From NCBI RefSeq assembly GCF_036226885.1, contig NZ_CP109027.1:7688001-7752000 (forward strand): a DNA stretch of 64,000 bases. The letters are read 5' to 3'. Under the pieces are notes generated by a model. That model had not been told where the DNA came from. It searched no databases and worked only from the letters and a program-made list of their open reading frames with translations. Shown here piece after piece: positions 31,906 through 40,700 of this stretch. The number at the start of each line of letters is the position of its first letter. Within the stretch, counting starts at the first letter, position 1. A program made the position numbers and the translations under genes. The DNA comes from Streptomyces sp. NBC_00663 (lineage in GTDB: Bacteria > Actinomycetota > Actinomycetes > Streptomycetales > Streptomycetaceae).

Positions 31906-34170
31906 TTAGGCGGGCTGGCCTGACTGTGGGCTCAGAAGTACCGGAAGACGGGTTGTGCGGGGCTTCGGCTGGATTTCGGCCACTGCCTTCGGGAGGGCCT
32001 GTTCCGCGCCGTGGACGACCGAGAGGTGGCGGGCGGCCCTGCCGAAAGCCGTGTAGACCCAGGGGCGGGTGAGGGACTGGGTGGCGTCGCCCGGGAGGAC
32101 CACGACCACGGCAGGCCAGCGGCCGGAGGCCGCCTGGTGTGCGGTCAGGGCCCAGCCGTGGCGGACGGTGTGTTCCACCCGGTCTTTCGGGACGACGACG
32201 CTCTCGCCCGAGCAGCTCAGGTGCAGGCCCTCGGCGTCCGCCTTCACCACATGGCCCGGCAGGGTGCGGCCCGGTGCGGGGGAGTAGACGACGCGGTCGC
32301 CGGGGTCGAAGCCGCCGAAGCGGCCCGGGCCCGGGTTGAGGCGTTCCTTGAGGGCCGTGTTGAGGGCGCGGGTGCCCGCCGCTCCGCCGTGGCCCGGCGT
32401 GATCACCTGGGTGTCCTCGGCGGGGACGCCGATCGCCCGGGGCACGGAGTCGGCGACCAGCTGCACGGTCCGGTGCACGGCCTCGCCCGCGTCCCGCACC
32501 GGCACGATCACGATCTCCTTGCCGGGGGCCTCGACCTGGTTCAGCTCGCCGATGCCGATGCCGGAGACCAGCTCGCCGAGCGGCCCGGGGTCGGGGAGCC
32601 GGGAGGCGACCTGGGGGCAGACCCGCGCGGCCAGCAGATCGGCGAAGACCCGGCCGGGCCCCGCCGACCACAGCACCGCCGGATCCCCGGCCAGCAGCAG
32701 CCGCGCCCCGTCCGGCAACGACTCCGTGAGCAGCGCCGCCGTCTCCACGTCCAGCTGGGGTGCGTCCAGGACGACGAGGAGGTCCAGGTCCAAGGCGCCG
32801 TCGGTGTCCCGGCCGGGGCCCTCGGTGCCGGAGAGGAGGCCGCCGACCGTGACGACGGTGGCCGCCTCGGCCGGGGTCGCCAGGGCCGCGAAACGGTCCC
32901 GCCCCAGGGGGCCGTGGGCCGCCGCCCAGGCGCGCAGGCCGAGGCGCTCCGCGGCTCGCAGCAGTGCCGCCGGTTCCGCCAGGGACGCCTCGCCGCCGGT
33001 GTGCAGGACCAGGCCGTGGCCCGCGACCGCGCGGATCAGCTCACCGGCCGAGCCCGGCGCGGAGGCGGCGGCATGCTCCCAGTCCTCGGCCGAACCGTCC
33101 TGTTTGGGCGCCGAGTTGATCAGCCGGCCCAGGCCGTCGGCGAGGCTCTCCTCCGCCATCGCGTACCGCTCCAGACCGACCAGGATCCGCACCGGACGCT
33201 CCTCGTCCTCCCCTTCGGGCTCCGGGGCCCGGGGGTCGAGGGCGTCCTGGAAGACCAGGGCCTCGCCCTCCGCGAGGGTGTTCTGCACGGCGGCGTCGGC
33301 GTCCGGCACGCCCTGCTTGCCCAGCGCGGCGACGAGCGTGGGCAGTTCGAGCGCCGTGTGCCCGGCCAGCGCGGCCTGCTCCAGGAGCCAGACGGTCACG
33401 GCACGGCCCCGGCGCTCGTCGTCCGGGCCGCACTCTTCGCCGAGCAGCGCCCGCGCGAACCCGTCGGCCTGCTCCGGCCGTACACCGGTGACGCGCAGCA
33501 ACAGCCAGGGATCGGCGCGCAACTGCTCGGCCGCACCCTCTCCCAGCCCCGCGGCGACCTGCGGGACGAGTGCTTCAGGGGCGCCGCCCTCGGCCAGTAC
33601 GCTCCGCACGGACTCGACGGTCTGCGCGGCGGGGGCCGTAGGTGCGTCCGCCGCGACGGGCTGGGGGCGTCGCACGGGTTCCGGGGCGGGCCTGCGTGGT
33701 GCCGGGGGCTCGCTGAAGACCGCCGCGACCGGCTTGGCGCCGCTCTCCACCGCCCGCACGGCGGCGAGCAGATCGGCGGCCTTCCCGCTGAGCTTCGCCC
33801 CCGCCTCGACGGGCCCCTGCTTCTCGGCCTTGCGCCGCTCGATCCGCTCCCGTTCGAGCTTCTGCGCCGCGAGCTCGGCCTCGGCCTCGGACAACTGCGC
33901 GGCGGCAGCGCCCTCCCCGCCTGCCGTGCCCTCACCCTGCTCGCCGTCAGCCGTGGAAGCCTCGTCGGTTGCCTCGTCGGTGGCTTCGTCGGTGGCCTTG
34001 TCAGCGTCCGCGTCCGCGTCGGTCTCGGCGGCGGCGCCCGTCGGCTCCGCCCCGTCCGCGTCGGTCACCGCGTCCGTGCCGGCGTCGTCGGCCGCTTCGG
34101 CCGCGGTGCCCTCAGCGGGCTCCGGCGTGTTCGGCTCGGTCTCCTCCGTGGGCCCCGGCTCCGTGCTCAC
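31906..34170 (-). CDS. RecD2-like helicase homologue lacking the Walker A motif
   Basis: The 754-residue protein starts with about 110 acidic low-complexity residues, then a coiled Arg/Glu/Lys segment and helix-hairpin-helix repeats (LVPQVAAGLGEGAAEQLRAD), then two RecA-like regions and a UvrD_C_2-like end. At the place of the RecD2 P-loop (GGPGTGKT) it reads VLHTGGEASLAEPAAL, without Gly-Lys-Thr; the Walker B region is VVLDAPQLD and the last motif YTAFGRAARHL lacks the usual arginines. ATPase and helicase activity are therefore unlikely; a DNA-binding or scaffolding role remains. GTG at 34170 overlaps the stop of the aldo/keto reductase gene (GTGA). Confidence 0.75.
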   Translation of the reverse strand: MSTEPGPTEETEPNTPEPAEGTAAEAADDAGTDAVTDADGAEPTGAAAETDADADADKATDEATDEATDEASTADGEQGEGTAGGEGAAAAQLSEAEAELAAQKLERERIERRKAEKQGPVEAGAKLSGKAADLLAAVRAVESGAKPVAAVFSEPPAPRRPAPEPVRRPQPVAADAPTAPAAQTVESVRSVLAEGGAPEALVPQVAAGLGEGAAEQLRADPWLLLRVTGVRPEQADGFARALLGEECGPDDERRGRAVTVWLLEQAALAGHTALELPTLVAALGKQGVPDADAAVQNTLAEGEALVFQDALDPRAPEPEGEDEERPVRILVGLERYAMAEESLADGLGRLINSAPKQDGSAEDWEHAAASAPGSAGELIRAVAGHGLVLHTGGEASLAEPAALLRAAERLGLRAWAAAHGPLGRDRFAALATPAEAATVVTVGGLLSGTEGPGRDTDGALDLDLLVVLDAPQLDVETAALLTESLPDGARLLLAGDPAVLWSAGPGRVFADLLAARVCPQVASRLPDPGPLGELVSGIGIGELNQVEAPGKEIVIVPVRDAGEAVHRTVQLVADSVPRAIGVPAEDTQVITPGHGGAAGTRALNTALKERLNPGPGRFGGFDPGDRVVYSPAPGRTLPGHVVKADAEGLHLSCSGESVVVPKDRVEHTVRHGWALTAHQAASGRWPAVVVVLPGDATQSLTRPWVYTAFGRAARHLSVVHGAEQALPKAVAEIQPKPRTTRLPVLLSPQSGQPA

Positions 34171-35153
34171 AGCGTGCTCCAGTCGTGATCGGGATAGCGG
34201 TGCACGGGCGCCGACACGTCGTCGAGCGCCCGGCAGATCTCGTCAGGAAGACTAAGGGCCTCCACTGACAATGCCGCCGTGAGCTGCTGCGCGTTGCGCG
34301 CGCCGACGATCGGCGCGGTCACCCCGGGCCGGTCGCGGACCCAGGCGAGGGCCACCTGGAGCGGGGTCACGGCGAGCCCGTCGGCCGCGGTCTGTACGGC
34401 GTCCACGATGCGGCTCGCCGTTTCGTCGAGGTACGGCGCGACGAACGGCGCCAGATGGTCGGAGGCGCCCCGCGAGTCGACGGGCGTGGCCTCCCCCCGG
34501 TACTTGCCCGTCAACACCCCCCGCCCCAGCGGGGAGGAGGGCAGCAGACCGATGCCCAGGTCCAGCGCGGCGGGCAGCACCTCGCGCTCCACGCCCCGTT
34601 GGAGCAGCGAGTACTCCAGCTGCGTGGCGGCCAGCCGGGTCCGGGTGCCCGGTGCCGCCAGTTGCCAGGTCGCGGCCTTGGCGAGCTGCCAGCCGCAGAA
34701 GTTGGAGACGGCGGCATAGCGCGCGCGCCCGCTGCCGACCGCCAGGTCGAGCGCCTGGAGGGTCTCCTCCAGCGGGGTGTCGGGGTCGTAGGCGTGGACG
34801 TGCCACACGTCGACGTAGTCGGTGCCGAGCCGGGCCAGCGAGGCGTCGAGCGCGGAGAGCAGATGGCCGCGCGAGCCGTCGACGCGGCGGTCCGGGTCCG
34901 GGACGCTGCCCGCCTTGGTGGAGATGACCAGGTCCCGGCGCGGGACCAGCCCTTCTATGAGGCGTCCGAGCAGATACTCCGCCTCCCCGTCGCCGTACAC
35001 GTCCGCCGTGTCGACGAGGCTCCCGCCCGCTTCCCAGAACGTCTTCAAGAGGTCCGCGGCGTCGTGCTCGTCGGTGTCCCTGCCCCACGTGAGGGTGCCG
35101 AGTCCGATACGGGACACGCGCAGGCCGGTGCGGCCGAGATGCCTCTGCTCCAT
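34167..35153 (-). CDS. aldo/keto reductase
   Basis: This 328-residue NADPH-dependent oxidoreductase has the TIM-barrel AKR pattern: GLGTLTWG at the start, DTADVYGDGEAEYLLGRL with the catalytic Tyr, STKAG with the Lys, VDVWHVHAYDP with the His, and the cofactor end IVGARNAQQL. Substrate unknown. ATG at 35153 before EQRHLG is used; an ATG four codons upstream is possible. The stop overlaps the start of the RecD-like gene. Divergent from the LLM oxidoreductase gene; 35154-35330 is their shared promoter region. Confidence 0.88.
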   Translation of the reverse strand: MEQRHLGRTGLRVSRIGLGTLTWGRDTDEHDAADLLKTFWEAGGSLVDTADVYGDGEAEYLLGRLIEGLVPRRDLVISTKAGSVPDPDRRVDGSRGHLLSALDASLARLGTDYVDVWHVHAYDPDTPLEETLQALDLAVGSGRARYAAVSNFCGWQLAKAATWQLAAPGTRTRLAATQLEYSLLQRGVEREVLPAALDLGIGLLPSSPLGRGVLTGKYRGEATPVDSRGASDHLAPFVAPYLDETASRIVDAVQTAADGLAVTPLQVALAWVRDRPGVTAPIVGARNAQQLTAALSVEALSLPDEICRALDDVSAPVHRYPDHDWSTL

Positions 35154-35330
35154 GAGCGCCGACATTACTGGCCTGAACCAGAGGTGTGGGGGCCTGTGGA
35201 CAACCAGTTTCCCTGATCGTTCCGGGGGTTCCTGTGGGCGGAAGAACACGACCGCGAACTGCCCCGATCCATGACCCCGCGCTAAGGTCAGCCCACAAGG
35301 GACGTTACTGATCGGTAAGGGGAATCGGCC

Positions 35331-36386
35331 ATGCAGCTCGGCATCAACCTCGGTTACTGGGGCGCCGGAATGGACGCGGACAATCTCGCCGTCGCCCAGG
35401 AGGCCGACCGCCTCGGGTACGCCGTGTGCTGGGCCGCCGAGGCCTACGGCTCCGACGCGGCCACCGTGCTCAGCTGGGTCGCGGCGCAGACCGAGCGCAT
35501 CGATGTCGGCTCGGCCATCTTCCAGATCCCGGCCCGCCAGCCGGCGATGACCGCGATGACCGCCGCCACCCTCGACTCGCTCTCCGGCGGCCGCTTCCGC
35601 CTCGGCCTCGGTGTCTCGGGCCCCCAGGTCTCCGAGGGCTGGTACGGCGTCAAGTTCGACAAGCCGCTGGCCCGCACGCGTGAGTACGTGGAGATCGTGC
35701 GCAAGGCGATGACCCGCGAGCGGCTGTCGTACGAGGGCACGCACTGGACGCTGCCGCTGCCCGGCGGCCCGGGGAAGCCGCTCAAGCTGACCGTGCACCC
35801 GGAGCGCGAGCACATCCCGCTCTACATCGCCGCGATCGGCCCCAAGAACCTGGAGCAGACCGGCGAGATCGCCGACGGCGCCCTGCTGATCTTCCCCTCC
35901 GCCGCGCACCTGGAGGAGACCACGATCAAATACCTGCGGGCCGGGCGCGAGAAGGCGGGGAAGAGTCTCGAAGGCTTCGACGTCCACCCGACGGTGCCGC
36001 TCGCCCTGGGCGAGGACAAGGACGTGGCGACGCTCGCCGACACCTTCCGCCCCTACACCGCGCTCTACGTCGGCGGCATGGGCAGCGCCAAGCAGAACTT
36101 CTACAACCAGCTCGCCCAGCGCATGGGCTTCGAGGCGGCCGCCGCCGAGGTCCAGGAGAAGTACCTCGCGGGCGACAAGCAGGGCGCCGCGGCCGCCATC
36201 CCGCACGACCTGATCGACCAGACGACGCTGCTGGGCTCCGTGGACCGCATCGCGGACCGGATGAAGGAGTACGCCGCGGCCGGTGTCACCTCGCTGAGCC
36301 TCGCTCCCGCCGGGTTCACGCTCGACGAGCGGATCACCGCGCTGCGCGCCGGGGCCGAGGCCCTGGAGCGGGCCGGGCTCGCGTAA
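35331..36386 (+). CDS. LLM-class F420-dependent oxidoreductase
   Basis: This 351-residue enzyme of the luciferase-like fold has the start typical for F420 enzymes of actinomycetes (MQLGINLGYWGAGM, AEAYGSDAATVLSWVAAQT) and the F420/flavin blocks GSAIFQIPARQPAMTAMTAA and GGRFRLGLGVSGPQVSEGWYG. It probably uses reduced F420 to reduce or oxidise a small molecule; the substrate is unknown. A good AAGGGGA ribosome site precedes the ATG at 35331. A 14-base hairpin ends the transcript. Confidence 0.88.
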   Translation: MQLGINLGYWGAGMDADNLAVAQEADRLGYAVCWAAEAYGSDAATVLSWVAAQTERIDVGSAIFQIPARQPAMTAMTAATLDSLSGGRFRLGLGVSGPQVSEGWYGVKFDKPLARTREYVEIVRKAMTRERLSYEGTHWTLPLPGGPGKPLKLTVHPEREHIPLYIAAIGPKNLEQTGEIADGALLIFPSAAHLEETTIKYLRAGREKAGKSLEGFDVHPTVPLALGEDKDVATLADTFRPYTALYVGGMGSAKQNFYNQLAQRMGFEAAAAEVQEKYLAGDKQGAAAAIPHDLIDQTTLLGSVDRIADRMKEYAAAGVTSLSLAPAGFTLDERITALRAGAEALERAGLA

Positions 36387-36415
36387 CACCGGCTTCAGGA
36401 GGTCGGAAGTTTCTG

Positions 36416-36456
36416 CGGCCGTGGTGGGGGCTCGGGGGTCTTCCCCGCCACGGCCG
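36416..36456 (+). terminator. hairpin after the LLM oxidoreductase gene
   Basis: Arms CGGCCGTGGTGGGG and CCCCGCCACGGCCG pair over 14 bases with one G-U and a 13-base loop, 30 bases after the stop. The rest of 36457-36621 holds the promoter of the next gene and nothing else I can support. Confidence 0.7.
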
Positions 36457-36621
36457 TCACGCAGAACAACGCGCGCGTGCCCGCCGGGTTACGCCCCCGA
36501 CGTGACCCCGTGGGTCCTCCTTTTGGCGGAGTTGTCCGACACAGCTGTTGCAGCACCTCTCTCGCCGCATTTGACTCGTTCTTTGCGGAGTGCCGCGGAG
36601 CCCCGCAGAGAGGTGCCCACG

Positions 36622-37410
36622 ATGCTTTCGGCCAAGAGTCTGTTCACCGAGATCCTCGACAACGACGATTCCTTCCGGCTGTTCTGTTCCGTCGCCGCCA
36701 GCGGCGAGTCGCAGGGCGGCTGGGAGAACGCCCGCATCGCCGCGCTCGTCCCGGAGAGCGAGCGCGAACTCGCCCCCAAGATCACCCGGCACGGCGCCGA
36801 CGAGGACAAACACGGCCGGATCTTCAACGCCCTGATGAAGAAGCGCGGCCTCGACCCCGCCCCGGTGCCCCCCGAGACCGACTACACGATGCTCCTGGAG
36901 CAGCACGGCATCGGTCTCGCCCACGACAAGCTCAAGGCCGACCAGCCGCTGACCGTGCGGGACATCGTCACCTACCTCGCCCACAGCCGCGTCACCGAGC
37001 AGCGCGCCTCCGAGCAGATGGAGCTGCTGCGCAAGCACTTCGCCGACCACCCCGAACTCGGCCGCGCGGTGAAGATGATCTCGAGTGACGAGGACAACCA
37101 CCTCGCCTACTGCCACGAGGAGTTGCTGCGCTTCGCGCGCGCGGGCCACGGCCGGGACATCCAGCGCATCCTCAGGGAGTGCGCCCTCGCCGAGATCCGC
37201 GTCTACCGGGACGTCAGCCTCGCCGTCATGGCCCACATGGGCCGCATCCTGGGCTGGCCGAGGGCCAAGGCGGCGGTCCTGGCCGCGGGCATCCACGCCG
37301 TGTACGCCTACGAACGGGCCGCCGGCTGGCGCCGGATGGTGTCCCTGAACATGCCCGAACGACGCGACGCGCTCGGCGGCCCGGCCACCGCGGCCCCCGA
37401 GTTCGCCTGA
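36622..37410 (+). CDS. ferritin-like diiron-domain protein
   Basis: A 262-residue all-helical protein. Paired motifs ADEDKHGRIF and SSDEDNHLAYCHEELLRF place Glu/Asp and His residues as in ferritin-like four-helix bundles with a diiron site; the C-terminal third has a hydrophobic helical pair (AVLAAGIHAVYAYERAAGW). ATG at 36622 follows GAGAGG by 9 bases; an open frame upstream has no domain. Function unknown; oxidase or hydroxylase chemistry is possible. It converges on corA with 9 bases between stops. Confidence 0.75.
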   Translation: MLSAKSLFTEILDNDDSFRLFCSVAASGESQGGWENARIAALVPESERELAPKITRHGADEDKHGRIFNALMKKRGLDPAPVPPETDYTMLLEQHGIGLAHDKLKADQPLTVRDIVTYLAHSRVTEQRASEQMELLRKHFADHPELGRAVKMISSDEDNHLAYCHEELLRFARAGHGRDIQRILRECALAEIRVYRDVSLAVMAHMGRILGWPRAKAAVLAAGIHAVYAYERAAGWRRMVSLNMPERRDALGGPATAAPEFA

Positions 37411-37419
37411 ACCGACGGT

Positions 37420-38418
37420 CTAGAGCCAGCCCCGGCGCTTGAACGTCCGGTACAGCAGCACCTCCAGGGCGGCCATCAGCGCGACCACCGCCGGATACGA
37501 CCACACCCAGTGCAGCTCCGGCATGTGGTCGAAGTTCATGCCGTAGATCCCCGCGATCATCGTGGGGATCGCGGCCATGGCCGCCCACGCGGAGATCTTC
37601 CGCATGTCGTCGTTCTGCCGGACGCTCATCTGCGCCAGATGCGCCGACAGGATGTCCGACACCAGCCGGTCCAGGCCCTCCACGGACTCGTTCACGCGCG
37701 TGAGGTGGTCGTTGACGTCACGGAAGAAGGGCCGCGCCTTCTCGCTGACGAACGGCACCGAGCCGCCGAACTGGCCGATCCCCGCCAGCCGGGTCAGCGG
37801 CAGCGCCAGGGGGCCGGTCGCCCGGCGGAACTCCAGGATCTGCCGCTTGAAGGTGTAGATCCGCGACGCGGTGTGCCGCGAGCCGCCGCCCCCGTCCGGC
37901 GAGAAGACCTCCGCCTCCAGCTCCTCCAGGTCCGTCTGGAGCTCGGTCGCGACCTCCACGTAGTGGTCGACGACGGCGTCCGAGACCGCGTAGAGGACCG
38001 CTGTGGGGCCCTTGTGGAGCAGGTCCGGCTCCTGCTCCAGACGGCGCCGTACGGCCTTCAGCGGGGCGCCCTCGCCGTGCCGGACGGTCACCACGAAGGA
38101 GTCGCCGAGGAACAGCATGACCTCGCCGCTGGACACCCGGTCGCTCTTGGGCTCGTAGACCACCGGCTTCAGGACGAGGAACAGCGAGTCGTCGTAGACC
38201 TCCAGTTTGGGCCGCTGATGGGCCTTCAGGGCGTCCTCGACGGCCAGTGGGTGCAGCCCGAACTCCTGGGTGACGAGAGCGAACTCCCGCTCCGACGGCT
38301 CGTGCAGCCCGATCCAGACGAACCCGCCCGCGGCCCGGGCCTCGGCGAGGGCGTCGGACAGGTCGTCGGGTCCCTCGGTGCGGTGCCCGTCGCGGTAGAC
38401 GGCACAGTCCACGATCAC
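37420..38418 (-). CDS. corA: CorA-family Mg2+/Co2+ channel
   Basis: This 332-residue membrane channel has the long cytosolic alpha/beta domain and two C-terminal membrane helices; the selectivity motif YGMNFDHMPEL lies between them. GTG at 38418 (VIVDCAVYRDG) is the start; a longer reading to 38454 adds only Arg-rich sequence. It is divergent from the phosphomutase-like gene that opens the mshC cluster. Confidence 0.9.
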   Translation of the reverse strand: MIVDCAVYRDGHRTEGPDDLSDALAEARAAGGFVWIGLHEPSEREFALVTQEFGLHPLAVEDALKAHQRPKLEVYDDSLFLVLKPVVYEPKSDRVSSGEVMLFLGDSFVVTVRHGEGAPLKAVRRRLEQEPDLLHKGPTAVLYAVSDAVVDHYVEVATELQTDLEELEAEVFSPDGGGGSRHTASRIYTFKRQILEFRRATGPLALPLTRLAGIGQFGGSVPFVSEKARPFFRDVNDHLTRVNESVEGLDRLVSDILSAHLAQMSVRQNDDMRKISAWAAMAAIPTMIAGIYGMNFDHMPELHWVWSYPAVVALMAALEVLLYRTFKRRGWL

Positions 38419-38480
38419 GGTGCGTATTCTCCCGTCACTCGCCCGTCGGCGCACACGCGCGTGCGCCTACCCTGGGCCGC

Positions 38481-39167
38481 ATGCCCACGCTGATCCTCGT
38501 CCGGCACGGACGATCCACCGCCAACACCGAGGGACTGCTCGCCGGGTGGACACCCGGTGTCGCCCTGGACGAGCGCGGCCGGACGCAGGCCGCCGCGCTG
38601 CCCCAGCGGCTCGCCGCCCTGCCCCTCGCCGAGATCGTCAGCAGCCCCCTCCAGCGCTGCCAGGAGACCCTCCAGCCCCTCCTGGACGCCCGGCCCGGAC
38701 TCACCGCGCACACCGACGAGCGGATCGGGGAGTGCCATTACGGCGACTGGTCCGGCCGCAAGCTCGCCGAACTCGGGGACGAGCCCCTGATGGAGGTCGT
38801 CCAGGCCCACCCCTCCGCGGCCGCGTTCCCCGGCGGCGAGTCGATGCGCGCGATGCAGACCCGCGCCGCCGAGGCCGTACGGGAGTGGAACGCGCGCGTG
38901 GAGCGCGACCACGGCGCCGACGCCGTCTACCTCATGTGCTCGCACGGCGACATCATCAAGTCGCTCGTCGCGGACGCGCTCGGACTCCATCTCGACCTCT
39001 TCCAGAGGATCTCCGTCGAACCGTGTTCCATCACCGCGATCCGTTACACCCGTCTGCGCCCATTTCTCGTACGCCTCGGCGACACCGGTGATTTCGCGTC
39101 CCTGGCGCCGCGCGAGGTGCCCCCGGCGGACGACGCCCCGGTCGGGGGTGGTGCGGGCGCACCGTGA
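38481..39167 (+). CDS. histidine phosphatase family protein (MSMEG_4193-type phosphomutase)
   Basis: This 228-residue branch-1 histidine phosphatase has the phosphohistidine motif LVRHGRSTANTEG at the start, GECHYGDWSGRKL with the second Arg/Glu, and the late catalytic His in MCSHGDIIKSL. Proteins of this subgroup (TIGR03848) occur with DUF3090, the SCO1664-family protein and mshC throughout actinobacteria, as here. The substrate is unknown; a link to mycothiol is suggested only by context. ATG at 38481. Confidence 0.88.
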   Translation: MPTLILVRHGRSTANTEGLLAGWTPGVALDERGRTQAAALPQRLAALPLAEIVSSPLQRCQETLQPLLDARPGLTAHTDERIGECHYGDWSGRKLAELGDEPLMEVVQAHPSAAAFPGGESMRAMQTRAAEAVREWNARVERDHGADAVYLMCSHGDIIKSLVADALGLHLDLFQRISVEPCSITAIRYTRLRPFLVRLGDTGDFASLAPREVPPADDAPVGGGAGAP

Positions 39168-39236
39168 TCGTCGGGCGCAGTAGGGTGAAGCGGTCGCAAG
39201 CGCGGCGCACCCATCCACGATTCCAGGAGACAGGAC

Positions 39237-39827
39237 GTGTCCCGTCAGGTGTTCCTCTACGACCCCCCGGACCGCTTCGTGGCCGGTACGGTCGGGCTGC
39301 CCGGACGCCGTACGTTCTTCCTCCAGGCCACCGCCGGCTCCCGGGTGACCAGTGTGGCCCTGGAGAAGACCCAGGTCGCCGCCCTCGCCGAACGCATGGA
39401 CGAACTGCTCGACGAGGTCGTGCGGCGCAGCGGCGGCAACGCCTCCGTGCCGGCCATGGCGCCCACCGAGATCTCCGACACCGCCCCGCTGGACGCCCCC
39501 GTCGAGGAGGAGTTCCGCGTCGGCACCATGGCGCTGGCCTGGGACGGTGAGGAACAGCGCATGATCGTCGAGGCCCAGGCCCTCGTGGAGCTCGACGCCG
39601 ACTCCGACGAGGACCTCGCCGAGGCCGAGGAACGCCTCCTCCAGGACGAGGAGAACGGCCCCCCGATGCTGCGGGTCCGGCTCACCGGCGTACAGGCCAG
39701 GGCCTTCGCCAAGCGGGCCCTGGACGTCGTCAACGCCGGACGGCCGCCCTGCCCGCTGTGCAGTCTCCCGCTCGACCCGGAAGGACACGTATGTCCGCGC
39801 CAGAACGGATACCGCCGCGGAGCGTGA
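39237..39827 (+). CDS. DUF3090 protein with C-terminal zinc ribbon
   Basis: This 196-residue protein of the DUF3090 family (TIGR03847) begins SRQVFLYDPPDRFVAGTVG, has an acidic centre (DADSDEDLAEAEERLLQDEE) and ends with a Cys4-type zinc ribbon: CPLCSLPLDP and a late Cys in HVC, three or four ligands visible. GTG at 39237 follows AGGAGACAGG. Its 3' end overlaps the next gene by 37 bases, so both are coupled. Function unknown; conserved in the mshC cluster. Confidence 0.88.
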   Translation: MSRQVFLYDPPDRFVAGTVGLPGRRTFFLQATAGSRVTSVALEKTQVAALAERMDELLDEVVRRSGGNASVPAMAPTEISDTAPLDAPVEEEFRVGTMALAWDGEEQRMIVEAQALVELDADSDEDLAEAEERLLQDEENGPPMLRVRLTGVQARAFAKRALDVVNAGRPPCPLCSLPLDPEGHVCPRQNGYRRGA

Positions 39828-40606
39828 CCACGGCAGAACTGCTCACCCTCGGTGAGCTGACGGTGCGCGGACAGATCCGGGACGCCTCCAACGCGGTGCT
39901 GTACTGCTCCGTCACCCACGACGGCCAGGAGGCCCTCTGCGTCTACAAGCCCGTCCGCGGCGAGCGCCCCCTGTGGGACTTCCCGGACGGCACCCTCGCC
40001 CAGCGCGAGGTCGCCGCCTACGAGGTGTCCGAGGCGACCGGCTGGGACCTCGTACCGCCCACCGTGCTGCGCGACGGACCCTACGGCGAGGGCATGGTCC
40101 AGCTGTGGATCGAGGGCGCGCCCGGCGCCGAGCTGCTCGCCCTGGTCGACGGCGAGGAACCCGAGCCCGGCTGGAAGGCCATCGCCTTCGCCGAGGTCGG
40201 CGAAGGCAGGACCGCGCTCCTGGTGCACGCCGACGACGAACGGCTGCGCCGGCTCGCCGTCCTCGACGCCGTCATCAACAACGCGGACCGCAAGGGCGGC
40301 CATCTGCTGCCCGCCGGGGACCGCCTCTACGGCATCGACCACGGCGTCACCTTCAACGTCGACAACAAGCTGCGCACCCTTCTGTGGGGCTGGGCGGGCG
40401 AGCCCCTGACGGGGGAGGCGGTCGACGTCCTCAAGGCCCTCAGGGAGGCGCTGGGCGCCGAGGGAGCCCTGGCCGCGCGTCTCGCCGTACTCATCACACC
40501 CGCCGAACTCGACGCCACGCGCGCGCGGGTCGACGAACTCCTCGCCACCGGAAAGCATCCTGAGCCGAGCGGTGAGTGGCCGGCCATTCCCTGGCCGCCG
40601 GTGTAG
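39791..40606 (+). CDS. SCO1664-family kinase-like protein
   Basis: A 271-residue protein of the SCO1664 family (TIGR03843), with a PI3/PI4-kinase-like core: YKPVRGERPLWDFPDGTLAQ (Lys in the N-lobe), VLDAVINNADRKGGH (catalytic-loop Asp and Asn) and YGIDHGVTFN (metal-binding Asp). This is the arrangement of HipA/PI3K-like kinases. ATG at 39791 lies inside the end of the DUF3090 gene. Substrate and role unknown; it precedes mshC by 94 bases. Confidence 0.88.
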   Translation: MSAPERIPPRSVTTAELLTLGELTVRGQIRDASNAVLYCSVTHDGQEALCVYKPVRGERPLWDFPDGTLAQREVAAYEVSEATGWDLVPPTVLRDGPYGEGMVQLWIEGAPGAELLALVDGEEPEPGWKAIAFAEVGEGRTALLVHADDERLRRLAVLDAVINNADRKGGHLLPAGDRLYGIDHGVTFNVDNKLRTLLWGWAGEPLTGEAVDVLKALREALGAEGALAARLAVLITPAELDATRARVDELLATGKHPEPSGEWPAIPWPPV

Positions 40607-40700
40607 CAGCACACCGGACGGCGGTCCACAAGAACGCCTTACCGGCCATCCGGCCCGGTCCGGTTCGTATCCGGAACATCCGTCCGGTTAGGCTCATGGC

